Position numbers and translations under genes: made by a program. A DNA stretch of 10,985 nt from RGIG1995 sp045587445. GTDB lineage: Bacteria > Bacillota > Clostridia > Oscillospirales > CAG-272. Below, piece after piece: positions 1 to 6,170 of this stretch (positions are counted from its first letter, which is position 1; each line of letters begins with the position of its first letter). The stretch spans positions 1 through 10,985 of the forward strand of contig JAZNCH010000013.1 in NCBI GenBank assembly GCA_045587445.1. Direction: 5' to 3'. The notes under the pieces were generated by a model that worked only from the letters and a program-made list of their open reading frames with translations, was not told where the DNA came from and did not search any database.

Positions 1-270
1 ACGGATTTGTGGCAGGACAGCATTCTGTGCACGAAAAGACACCTTTTCCAACACAAAATTGCTTTACGGGCAATTATGTGCCCAGAACAGGCCATTTTCC
101 GTACGGATTTGTGGCAGGACAGCATTCTGTGCACGAAAAGACACCTTTTCCAACACAAAATTGCATTACGGGCAATTATGTGCCCAGAACAGGCCATTTT
201 CCGTACGGATTTGTGGCAGGACAGCATTCTGTGCACGAAAAGATACCATTTCCAACACAGAGTTGCAACA
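1..270. repeat. 102-bp tandem direct repeat, about 2.6 copies, open at left edge
   Basis: Units begin at 1, 103 and 205 with the same words (ACGGATTTGTGGCAGGACAG). The first two units are nearly identical over 102 bp; the third diverges after about 60 bp. The array starts at base 1, so more copies may lie outside the window. Each unit contains short hairpins: ACAG-CATT-CTGT and GGGCA-ATTATG-TGCCC. Because 102 is divisible by three, several frames stay open across the array and give repeated 34-residue peptides, but no frame has a recognisable product. I read it as a non-coding intergenic repeat. The family is not one I recognise. Confidence 0.85.
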
Positions 271-354
271 GAAGAGAGTGTTCAACCCAGAAGGAGGGAT
301 TTGGCCTCCGGCATTCCCTCCCCGCTCGCCGCGGGGGCGCCTAAAAGCAAACCT

Positions 355-379
355 GATGTGCCCAGGCACATCTTTTTTT
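355..379 (+). terminator. Rho-independent terminator
   Basis: GATGTGC (355-361) pairs with GCACATC (366-372) around a CCAG loop, and seven T residues follow at 373-379. The polarity is plus-strand. It could end a transcript coming through the repeat array from the left. Confidence 0.7.
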
Positions 380-431
380 GTGTTCTGCCATTCGCTTATG
401 CAAGCAAGCTTGCACCGCTCCAGCAGGACAC

Positions 432-463
432 AAAAAAACCGGATGATGAAAATCATCCGGTTT
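432..463 (-). terminator. Rho-independent terminator, minus-strand polarity
   Basis: A perfect 12-bp inverted repeat (AAACCGGATGAT at 436-447, ATCATCCGGTTT at 452-463) surrounds a 4-base loop. The A-run at 432-438 becomes a T-run on the minus strand. It lies just downstream, in minus-strand sense, of the tRNA-3'-end-like sequence at 469-493, as a terminator of a minus-strand tRNA gene would. Confidence 0.7.
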
Positions 464-468
464 GCTTT

Positions 469-493
469 AGCGGAGAGGGAGGCTCTCGAACCT
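469..493 (-). other. tRNA 3'-end-like remnant, possible left attachment site
   Basis: Read on the minus strand this gives GGTTCGAGAGCC followed by TCCCTCTCCGC, resembling a T-arm plus acceptor 3' strand. CCTCTCC would pair fully with the 5' acceptor GGAGAGG of the tRNA-Ser at the right of the window. The orientation matches that tRNA, and a minus-strand terminator follows. It fits the truncated tRNA 3' copy left when an element inserts into a tRNA gene. Against this, it is not an identical duplicate of the right tRNA end, and the T-loop has an extra base and lacks the conserved C61. It may be a decayed or unrelated site. Confidence 0.35.
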
Positions 494-583
494 ACACTTT
501 CAAGAAATATCATAAAATTGCAAATCACTGATAATCATATACTATCTAAAGTGCAGAGTAAATCTAAATCTTTCTGAATATCT

Positions 584-614
584 TTTGCTATTCCAAATAT
601 TGGGTGTATATTTG
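584..614 (+). promoter_or_regulatory. Integrase promoter (Bacteroides-type)
   Basis: TTTG at 584-587 and TATATTTG at 607-614 are separated by exactly 19 bases, a perfect match to the Bacteroides -33/-7 consensus TTTG-N19-TAnnTTTG. Transcription should start near 621, about 20 bases before the integrase ATG at 642. The -7 box overlaps the direct GGGTGTA motifs at 602-608 and 614-620. Confidence 0.75.
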
Positions 615-637
615 GGTGTAGAATTTCAAACGCACCC
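600..637. repeat. GGGTGTA motif cluster, candidate integrase-binding sites (left)
   Basis: TTGGGTGTA occurs at 600-608 and again at 612-620 (12-bp period). An inverted partial copy, CACCC, lies at 633-637 just before the integrase start. A cluster with the same motif, the same 12-bp period and an inverted copy lies at the right end (10092-10139). Paired sets at both ends of an integrating element fit recombinase-binding sites; this is inference. Confidence 0.45.
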
Positions 638-641
638 AATT

Positions 642-1925
642 ATGAATATCAAACGTAACATCATTTTCGCATTGGAGAGCCGAAAAAAGAACGGTGTGCC
701 AATCATAGAGAACGTACCCATCCGTATGCGTGTCATATACGCAAGCCAACGCATCGAGTTTACAACAGGCTACCGGATTGACGTAGCCAAATGGGATGCC
801 GACAAGCAACGAGTGAAGAACGGATGCACCAACAAACTAAAGCAAAGTGCATCCGAAATCAATGCGGACTTGCTGAAATATTATGCCGAGATTCAAAACG
901 TGTTCAAGGAGTTTGAGGTACAGGAAACCATGCCGACCACCCAACAGCTAAAGGATGCGTTCAACCTGCGGATGAAAGATACCAGCGAAGAGCAGCAGGA
1001 AGAAACACAGATAAGCTTTTGGGAGGTGTTCGATGAGTTTGTGAAGGAGTGTGGCAATCAGAATAACTGGACGGCATCCACCTACGAAAAATTTTCAGCA
1101 GTGAAAAACCACCTCAAAGAGTTCAAGGAAGATGTAACCTTTGAATACTTCAACGAGTTCGGATTGAACGAGTATGTGAATTTCCTGCGTGACAAAAAGG
1201 ATATGAGGAACAGCACCATCGGCAAACAGATGGGATTCCTAAAATGGTTCCTGCGCTGGAGCTTCAAGAAAGGACATCATCAGAATATAGCATACGACAC
1301 TTTCAAGCCCAAATTGAAAACCACCTCTAAAAAGGTGATATTCCTGACTTGGGACGAATTGAACAGACTGAAAGATTATCAGATACCGAAAGACAAACAA
1401 TATCTGGAGCGTGTCAGGGACGTTTTTCTGTTCTGTTGCTTCACAAGCCTGCGATATTCAGATGTTCGCAACCTGAAAAGAAGCGATGTGAAGTCCGACC
1501 ACATCGAAGTTACCACTGTCAAAACGGCAGACAGCCTGATAATTGAACTGAACGACCACAGCAAAGCCATACTTGAAAAATACAAGGAAGTCCATTTTGA
1601 AAACCACATGGCACTGCCTGTTATCAGCAATCAGAAGATGAACGATTATTTGAAAGAACTGGGGGAACTGGCTGAAATCAACGAACCTGTACGGGAAACT
1701 TATTATAAAGGGAATGAACGTATAGATGAAGTCACACCCAAATACGCACTGTTAACCACTCATGCAGGAAGAAGAACATTCATCTGTAATGCGCTGGCTC
1801 TCGGTATTCCGGCACAGGTCGTAATGAAATGGACGGGGCATAGTGACTATAAAGCCATGAAACCCTATATTGACATAGCAGATGATATTAAGGCTAATGC
1901 CATGAACAAGTTTAACCAACTATAA
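642..1925 (+). CDS. Tyrosine recombinase (site-specific integrase)
   Basis: This enzyme would integrate and excise the element by strand exchange through a covalent 3'-phosphotyrosine intermediate. The 427-residue protein has the normal three-part layout: an N-terminal Arm DNA-binding domain (roughly residues 1-100, including the ITTGY-like stretch FTTGYRIDVAKW), a SAM-like core-binding domain (about 125-230) and a C-terminal catalytic domain. Catalytic residues are visible: Arg271 (TSLRYSD), Lys294, His374-x-x-Arg377, His400 (TGHSD) and the nucleophile Tyr409 (KPYID). The ATG at 642 is chosen because a TTG at 585 lies inside the promoter -33 box. The protein is complete and looks active. The promoter and GGGTGTA motifs immediately upstream suggest that Int may repress its own gene. 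It belongs to the Bacteroidota integrase family of conjugative and mobilizable elements. Confidence 0.95.
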   Translation: MNIKRNIIFALESRKKNGVPIIENVPIRMRVIYASQRIEFTTGYRIDVAKWDADKQRVKNGCTNKLKQSASEINADLLKYYAEIQNVFKEFEVQETMPTTQQLKDAFNLRMKDTSEEQQEETQISFWEVFDEFVKECGNQNNWTASTYEKFSAVKNHLKEFKEDVTFEYFNEFGLNEYVNFLRDKKDMRNSTIGKQMGFLKWFLRWSFKKGHHQNIAYDTFKPKLKTTSKKVIFLTWDELNRLKDYQIPKDKQYLERVRDVFLFCCFTSLRYSDVRNLKRSDVKSDHIEVTTVKTADSLIIELNDHSKAILEKYKEVHFENHMALPVISNQKMNDYLKELGELAEINEPVRETYYKGNERIDEVTPKYALLTTHAGRRTFICNALALGIPAQVVMKWTGHSDYKAMKPYIDIADDIKANAMNKFNQL

Positions 1926-1964
1926 AAGTATCAATCAGTTTCATAGATTATCAGCTATTTGAAT

Positions 1965-1972
1965 TATATTTG
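1965..1972 (+). promoter_or_regulatory. Putative -7 box for the nuclease operon
   Basis: TATATTTG matches the Bacteroides -7 consensus TAnnTTTG and lies 20 bases before the ATG at 1993. No good TTTG occurs 19 bases upstream, so the -33 half is weak. It would let the nuclease and its partner be transcribed independently of the integrase. Confidence 0.45.
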
Positions 1973-1992
1973 CGACAACAATAAACATTAGA

Positions 1993-3291
1993 ATGGAAAA
2001 TAACAGAGAATATCATATAGGAAAAACGGACTTTGACGCATTTGTTCATGCTGTCGGTTCGGAAATAGAACAGGCGCAAGTCCGGCTGATTACCGCAGCC
2101 AATGCGCAAATGCTGTTCCATTACTGGAAAATGGGCAACTATATCCTGTATCATCAAAACTTGCAAGGCTGGGGAAGCAAAATCATCAAGCAACTGGCTA
2201 AGGCTATCCGTTTCAATTATCCTGAAAAGAAAGGCTATTCGGAGCGCAACCTTACCTATATGTGCCAATTTGCACGGTCATATCCGCTGAACGTACTACG
2301 CAGCTTCATTGATACAGATGCAAGACTGTCTGTTCCAAGCATACAGAATGTTACAGATGAAGTCCTGAAACTAAACAACGGACAATTTACGCAGGAACTT
2401 ACTGCGCAAATACAATCCGCTGATTGTCAGTCCTTAGAATTTACGCAGGAAGCTCCTGCGCAAATTCAGGATGTGGCGAAAACTGTTTCTGCCATTTACA
2501 GAATGGAGATTAAGGAGATAGAAAAATTTTTCTTGACCTCCCCTGTTGCCAGAATAAACTGGGCAAGCCAAATGGTTATACTTGACAGTTCGTTGCCGTT
2601 AGGTGTGAGATATTGGTACATGAAACAGTCTGTAGAAATGGGCTGGAGCAGCAATGTGCTTAAAATACAAATTGAAACCAACCTATATAACAGACAAATC
2701 AGCAACAACAAGGTAAACAATTTCACAGCCACACTTCCGGCACCACAAAGTGACCTTGCCAATTATCTGTTGAAAGACCCGTATATATTTGATTTGGCAG
2801 GAGCAAAAGAAAAGGCAGATGAAAGGGATATAGAGGAACAACTGGTAAAACACGTTGCCCGTTATTTGTTGGAAATGGGCAACGGATTCGCCTTTGTCGC
2901 CCGGCAGAAGCATTTTCAAATTGGCAACAGTGATTTCTTTGCCGACTTGATTCTATATTCAATTCCGCTACACGCATACATTGTTATAGAGCTAAAGGCT
3001 ACCCCATTCAAGCCGGAGTATGCAGGACAGTTGAATTTCTACATCAATGTGGTGGATGACAAACTGAGGGGAGAGAATGACAACAAGACTATCGGGTTGT
3101 TGCTGTGTAAGGGAAAAGATGAGGTGGTAGCACAATACGCATTGACAGGCTACGACCAGCCGATAGGTATCAGTGATTACCAGTTGAGCAAGGCTATACC
3201 CGAAAACCTGAAATCAGCCTTGCCAAGCGTGGAAGAGGTGGAAGAAGAACTGACATCTTTCCTTGACAAGGACAATAATCCCCAAAATTGA
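1993..3291 (+). CDS. DUF1016 (YhcG-type) PD-(D/E)XK nuclease family protein
   Basis: The 432-residue protein has the two-part build of the DUF1016/YhcG family: an N-terminal DNA-binding-like region (WKMGNYIL, then KGYSERNLTYMCQFA) and a C-terminal PD-(D/E)XK fold. Nuclease residues are Asp318 (FFADLILY), Glu333-x-Lys335 (VIELKA), and Gln346 with Tyr350 (GQLNFY), so the active site looks intact. DUF1016 proteins are predicted nucleases, common near restriction systems and in mobile DNA; their substrate is not settled. This copy is longer than many relatives because of an insert at about residues 115-170 that holds an 18-residue-period duplication (FTQELTAQIQ, FTQEAPAQIQ). The next gene starts 5 bases after the stop, so the two are probably co-transcribed. 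A role in defence or element maintenance is possible but not shown. Confidence 0.85.
   Translation: MENNREYHIGKTDFDAFVHAVGSEIEQAQVRLITAANAQMLFHYWKMGNYILYHQNLQGWGSKIIKQLAKAIRFNYPEKKGYSERNLTYMCQFARSYPLNVLRSFIDTDARLSVPSIQNVTDEVLKLNNGQFTQELTAQIQSADCQSLEFTQEAPAQIQDVAKTVSAIYRMEIKEIEKFFLTSPVARINWASQMVILDSSLPLGVRYWYMKQSVEMGWSSNVLKIQIETNLYNRQISNNKVNNFTATLPAPQSDLANYLLKDPYIFDLAGAKEKADERDIEEQLVKHVARYLLEMGNGFAFVARQKHFQIGNSDFFADLILYSIPLHAYIVIELKATPFKPEYAGQLNFYINVVDDKLRGENDNKTIGLLLCKGKDEVVAQYALTGYDQPIGISDYQLSKAIPENLKSALPSVEEVEEELTSFLDKDNNPQN
2386..2469 (+). repeat. Internal 54-bp-period duplication in the DUF1016 gene
   Basis: TTTACGCAGGAA starts at 2386 and again at 2440, each followed by a similar stretch ending in GCGCAAAT. 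The period is 54 bp (18 codons), so the frame is kept and two similar Gln-rich peptides result. It lies in the linker between the DNA-binding-like part and the nuclease part. Confidence 0.75.
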
Positions 3292-3296
3292 AATCT

Positions 3297-4331
3297 ATGG
3301 CAGGAGAGATTAACAAACTGATTCCCCTATATGGAGAACTCAACAGGATATATAATGATTGGGTGACCAATTATGCTTTTTCTTTTGACAAGCAAAAATT
3401 CATCACCGATTTTTACAGGCAGCATAATGATACAAAGGCTTTTGAAGCCGCTATCCTTGAACTGATACTTGACAAGCAGAAAGAACAATACACATTGATT
3501 CTCAATAGTCTGAAAATCGAAATAGGAAAGAATATACGGGCTTATGAAACAAAACCACTGAATGATGACATCATAAAGCGTGTATGTTTTCACTACGCAG
3601 ACAGGCGTAATTCTGCAATTAGAGACCAGTTGGAGATTACCACCAAGTTGCACGAACCTTTGAATGACGCATACCACAGGTATGATTTCATTGGTTTTCG
3701 GGAGCATACGGACGAAGAAGAAATACAGGCAGAAAAGGAATATGAACGCTGCAAGGCTGAATACGACAAGGAAAAGAAAGAATTGGATAAACTCTATGAT
3801 CTGCAAAAGCAAGACAGGAAAGAGGCTTTTCAATATATCGAAAACCTTTCCGGTGATGTTTACCGCCTAAGTCTTCTTTTTATGGAAGTCCTGAAAAAAT
3901 ACCTTCCTGATGATGTGGAAGAAAAACGACCGGAGGAATTAGTCGAGCAAAATGCGCCAGAAGAAGTACATAATACACCGGAGGAACAGCATGAATATTT
4001 TGACATGAAGCCGCTTTCGCCTATTTATGAAACCTGTGTCGGGGAACAGTTTGAAGCCATTACCATAGCGGACTTCTATGCCAATATAAACCTGTACCCC
4101 TGCAAGAACAAACTAAAAATCAAGGCAAGGGAAAAGATACGGGTGTGTTACCTGATATTCCTGATGAGCGAGAAACTATCCAAGCAATACAGGGATGAAT
4201 GGAGGAGCCAAATATTAAAACTGCTGGATATTGACGAGAGTTATTATCGGTCAAAATACAAAGAGCCAGTTTCCGATTTTCCGAGTGACAGCAACCAAAA
4301 ATTCGCCAAAGAAATGGAAAGCATATTCTGA
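3297..4331 (+). CDS. Hypothetical coiled-coil protein, partner of the DUF1016 nuclease
   Basis: I do not recognise this 344-residue protein. It is soluble by appearance, with no signal peptide or membrane segment. Residues about 140-185 are strongly charged and heptad-like (EKEYERCKAEYDKEKKELDK), predicting a coiled coil. An acidic, proline-containing linker follows (about 200-235, rich in EE and PEE). A more conserved-looking C-terminal region (about 240-344) contains LYPCKNKLKIKAREKIRVCY and YYRSKYKEP. The start is the ATG at 3297, 5 bases after the nuclease stop; a TTG at 3288 overlaps that stop and is less likely. Tight spacing and a terminator straight after (4374) make this the last gene of a two-gene unit, so a shared function with the nuclease is likely. 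No catalytic motif is visible. Confidence 0.75.
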   Translation: MAGEINKLIPLYGELNRIYNDWVTNYAFSFDKQKFITDFYRQHNDTKAFEAAILELILDKQKEQYTLILNSLKIEIGKNIRAYETKPLNDDIIKRVCFHYADRRNSAIRDQLEITTKLHEPLNDAYHRYDFIGFREHTDEEEIQAEKEYERCKAEYDKEKKELDKLYDLQKQDRKEAFQYIENLSGDVYRLSLLFMEVLKKYLPDDVEEKRPEELVEQNAPEEVHNTPEEQHEYFDMKPLSPIYETCVGEQFEAITIADFYANINLYPCKNKLKIKAREKIRVCYLIFLMSEKLSKQYRDEWRSQILKLLDIDESYYRSKYKEPVSDFPSDSNQKFAKEMESIF

Positions 4332-4373
4332 TAATTCGTGATATATCCTGATACTCCACGAAATTACCACTTT

Positions 4374-4406
4374 TACCACTCAAATTAATTTTTGAGTGGT
4401 ATTTTT
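4374..4406 (+). terminator. Rho-independent terminator after the nuclease operon
   Basis: TACCACTCAAA (4374-4384) pairs perfectly with TTTGAGTGGTA (4391-4401) around a 6-base loop, and a T-run follows at 4402-4406. It separates the integrase/nuclease part from the replication and mobilization part. Confidence 0.8.
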
Positions 4407-4480
4407 ATTGTCTGATATTTAATAAGATAGCGCAACATCCTATTTATATCATCCACATCCTTACCACTTACAGCCATACC

Positions 4481-4488
4481 TAATTTTG
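4481..4488 (+). promoter_or_regulatory. Putative -7 box for the DUF3853/ATPase operon
   Basis: TAATTTTG is an exact match to TAnnTTTG in the 226-bp gap between the terminator and the ATG at 4558. The base run 19 positions upstream is not TTTG, so only the -7 half is convincing. It implies an untranslated leader of about 60 bases. Confidence 0.5.
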
Positions 4489-4557
4489 CATCGTTCGAGA
4501 ACAGAAATAGCAGCCAGTGCGCAGGGCTGATTGTTTAACGACTAAATAGATTGGACG

Positions 4558-4866
4558 ATGACAAATCTTCAAGAGTTATTATTAAAACCCGTCTGGCAGA
4601 TGACAGGCGAAGAGTTCATATTCCTAAGCAAACACGCTTCCAACCAAACGGAAGCGCAACCGCAACCTGTAACGGACACAGAAAGGAAGTATGTGTACGG
4701 AATACTTGGCATTGCCAAATTGTTCGGGTGCAGTCTGCCAACCGCCAACCGTATAAAGAAAAGCGGAAAGATAGACAAAGCCATTACGCAAATAGGGCGT
4801 AAGATTATCGTGGATGCGGAACTTGCCCTTGAACTGGCTGGAAAGAAAACCGGAGGACGAAAATAA
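4558..4866 (+). CDS. DUF3853 family helix-turn-helix protein
   Basis: This small 102-residue protein matches the DUF3853 family found in Bacteroidota mobile elements. The N-terminus (LLKPVWQMTGEEFIFL) is typical of the family. Residues about 48-95 form a predicted winged or MerR-like helix-turn-helix (YGILGIAKLFGCSLPTANRI, then IDKAITQIGRKIIVD), similar in layout to excisionase-type DNA-binding proteins. It sits directly before the RepA-like ATPase with a 14-base gap, so the two are co-transcribed. By position it may be a recombination directionality factor, a regulator of the replication/mobilization genes or an origin-binding protein; sequence alone does not choose between these. The ATG at 4558 gives the full family length. 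Confidence 0.8.
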   Translation: MTNLQELLLKPVWQMTGEEFIFLSKHASNQTEAQPQPVTDTERKYVYGILGIAKLFGCSLPTANRIKKSGKIDKAITQIGRKIIVDAELALELAGKKTGGRK

Positions 4867-4880
4867 CGGGAGGGGTACTT

Positions 4881-5957
4881 ATGGACTATATGAAAGATAT
4901 AAAGGAAATATCGGCGGAAGAAGCCGTAATCCTTTGGCAAGCCTCACGTTTGAGCCTGTCGAAAAGTTACGAGAAAGCACCTGAAATTCTCAAAGTACAT
5001 AGTTCCGTCATAGGAACATTGGGGAATTTCAGCGCATCCATCGGCAAAGCCAAGAGCAAAAAAACTTTCAATGTGTCGGCTATCGTAGCCGCCGCATTGA
5101 GGAATGGTACGGTATTGCGATATGTGGCGGAACTTCCGGAAGACAAACGGAAAATCCTTTATGTGGACACGGAACAGAGCCCTTACCATTGTCTGAAAGT
5201 AATGAAACGTATTTTGCGGATGGCAGGGCTTCCCGATGACAGGGACAATGAAAATCTTGAATTTCTTGCTTTGAGGAAATACACGCCTGAACAGCGTATC
5301 AGGATTGTTGAACAGGCTATTTACAATACGCCTGACATAGCCCTTGTAATCATAGACGGCATCCGTGACATGGTATATGACATCAACAGCCCCGGTGAAT
5401 CGACACGCATCATATCCAAGCTGATGCAGTGGACGGACGACAGGCAGATACATATCCACACGATACTCCACCAAAACAAGGGCGATGAGAACGCAAGGGG
5501 GCATATCGGCACGGAACTGAACAACAAGGCGGAAACAGTCCTCCTTGTGGAAAAGGACAAGAGCAATGGAGATATAAGCAATGTTTCAGCCATGCACATA
5601 CGGGCAATGGACTTCGAGCCTTTTTCATTCCGCATCAATGACAATGCTCTGCCCGAACTGCTGGAGGGTTACAAGCCCGAAGCCAAGAAACCGGGAAGAC
5701 CGGAAGAGGAAAAGTTCGATCCTTACAAGCATATCACCGAACAGCAGCACCGAATCGCACTGGAAGCTGTTTTCGGACTGAAAGAGGAATACGGCTACAA
5801 GGAACTGGAAGACACCTTAATCAAGACTTATGTGTCGGTGGGTGTAAAGCTGAACCATAAAAAGGCGGTATCGCTCATCACCATGCTTCGGAACAAACGG
5901 ATGATAGTGCAGGAGAACGGCAGGAAGTACACGTTCATGCCCGACTTCCACTATTAG
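4881..5957 (+). CDS. RepA-like AAA family ATPase (plasmid/element helicase)
   Basis: The 358-residue protein is a RecA-fold ATPase of the RepA/AAA_25 type common in Bacteroidota mobilizable elements. A Walker A-like loop lies at residues 55-62 (GKAKSKKT), where the second glycine of GxxxxGKT is replaced by lysine. Walker B ends at Asp159 (ALVIIDGIRD). A DnaB/RepA-like segment follows (LHQNKGDENARGHIGTELNN). Residues about 275-358 resemble a winged-helix C-terminal domain. Its likely role is unwinding or initiation at the element's origin, with the primase-like protein downstream and the hairpin pair between them. It follows the DUF3853 gene by 14 bases. A purine-rich GGGAGGGG at 4868-4875 sits at Shine-Dalgarno distance from the ATG, unusual in this phylum. 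A second ATG three codons in is possible. Confidence 0.85.
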   Translation: MDYMKDIKEISAEEAVILWQASRLSLSKSYEKAPEILKVHSSVIGTLGNFSASIGKAKSKKTFNVSAIVAAALRNGTVLRYVAELPEDKRKILYVDTEQSPYHCLKVMKRILRMAGLPDDRDNENLEFLALRKYTPEQRIRIVEQAIYNTPDIALVIIDGIRDMVYDINSPGESTRIISKLMQWTDDRQIHIHTILHQNKGDENARGHIGTELNNKAETVLLVEKDKSNGDISNVSAMHIRAMDFEPFSFRINDNALPELLEGYKPEAKKPGRPEEEKFDPYKHITEQQHRIALEAVFGLKEEYGYKELEDTLIKTYVSVGVKLNHKKAVSLITMLRNKRMIVQENGRKYTFMPDFHY

Positions 5958-5967
5958 CCCGCACCTT

Positions 5968-6089
5968 GCAATCGCTTCACTTTATTCCGATGGTCTATAT
6001 ATTAGGGATAAAGCGAAGTGGTTGCGGAATGTGGCAAAACCGCTTCACTTTATTACCGTACTCTATATATACGAGAATAAAGTGAAGTG
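5968..6089. repeat. Twin 68-bp-spaced hairpins, candidate replication origin
   Basis: CGCTTCACTTTATT occurs at 5973-5986 and 6041-6054, 68 bp apart. Each copy is the left arm of a hairpin: the first pairs with ATAAAGCGAAGTG (6008-6020) and extends to an 18-position stem (5968-5985 with 6008-6025); the second pairs over 14 positions with AATAAAGTGAAGTG (6076-6089). Both centres contain CTATATAT. No T-run follows, so a terminator is unlikely. A smaller inverted repeat (CCGTAC at 6098-6103, GTACGG at 6117-6122) lies next to them. The position between a RepA-like ATPase and a primase suggests an origin or initiator-binding site; this is inference. Confidence 0.55.
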
Positions 6090-6170
6090 ATTATAGACCG
6101 TACTTCATAAAGAGAGGTACGGGCGAAAAGAGAAATAAACCAATTCAATTATCATTAAACCAATCGTTTT

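Larger units (their letters stand above)
271..641. other. Gene-free stretch between repeat array and integrase
   Basis: No convincing coding sequence lies here. It holds a GC-rich hairpin (CCCCGC at 320-325, GCGGGG at 331-336) in otherwise AT-rich DNA, a terminator at 355-379, a 10-bp palindrome GCAAGCTTGC at 404-413, a second terminator at 432-463, a tRNA-3'-end-like sequence at 469-493 and the integrase promoter with its GGGTGTA motifs at 584-637. The boundary between flanking chromosome and mobile element probably falls in this stretch. Confidence 0.7.

Noticed and set aside
1..270. CRISPR array
   Set aside because: Units are 102 bp, directly abutting with no unique spacers, and no cas gene is nearby.
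404..413. Palindrome GCAAGCTTGC as a regulator site
   Set aside because: A single 10-bp palindrome without a neighbouring promoter is too weak to call.
7..577. Overlapping open frames of 110-175 codons on both strands in the left region
   Set aside because: They arise because a 102-bp repeat keeps frames open; several frames are open at once, none has a recognisable domain, and one runs through two terminators and the tRNA-like remnant.
585..641. Upstream TTG start for the integrase
   Set aside because: The TTG lies within the -33 box of a perfect promoter, so the transcript would start downstream of it; ATG 642 fits the family start.
3288..3296. TTG start for the coiled-coil protein
   Set aside because: It overlaps the nuclease stop; the ATG three codons later is the more usual start and leaves a 5-base gap.
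3327..3833. Minus-strand frame of about 168 codons inside the coiled-coil gene
   Set aside because: Hydrophobic, Phe-rich product explained by the antisense of charged codons; no start signal or domain.
5968..6089. Twin hairpins as transcription terminators after the ATPase gene
   Set aside because: Stems are followed by mixed sequence rather than T-runs, and two near-copies at 68-bp spacing fit binding sites better.
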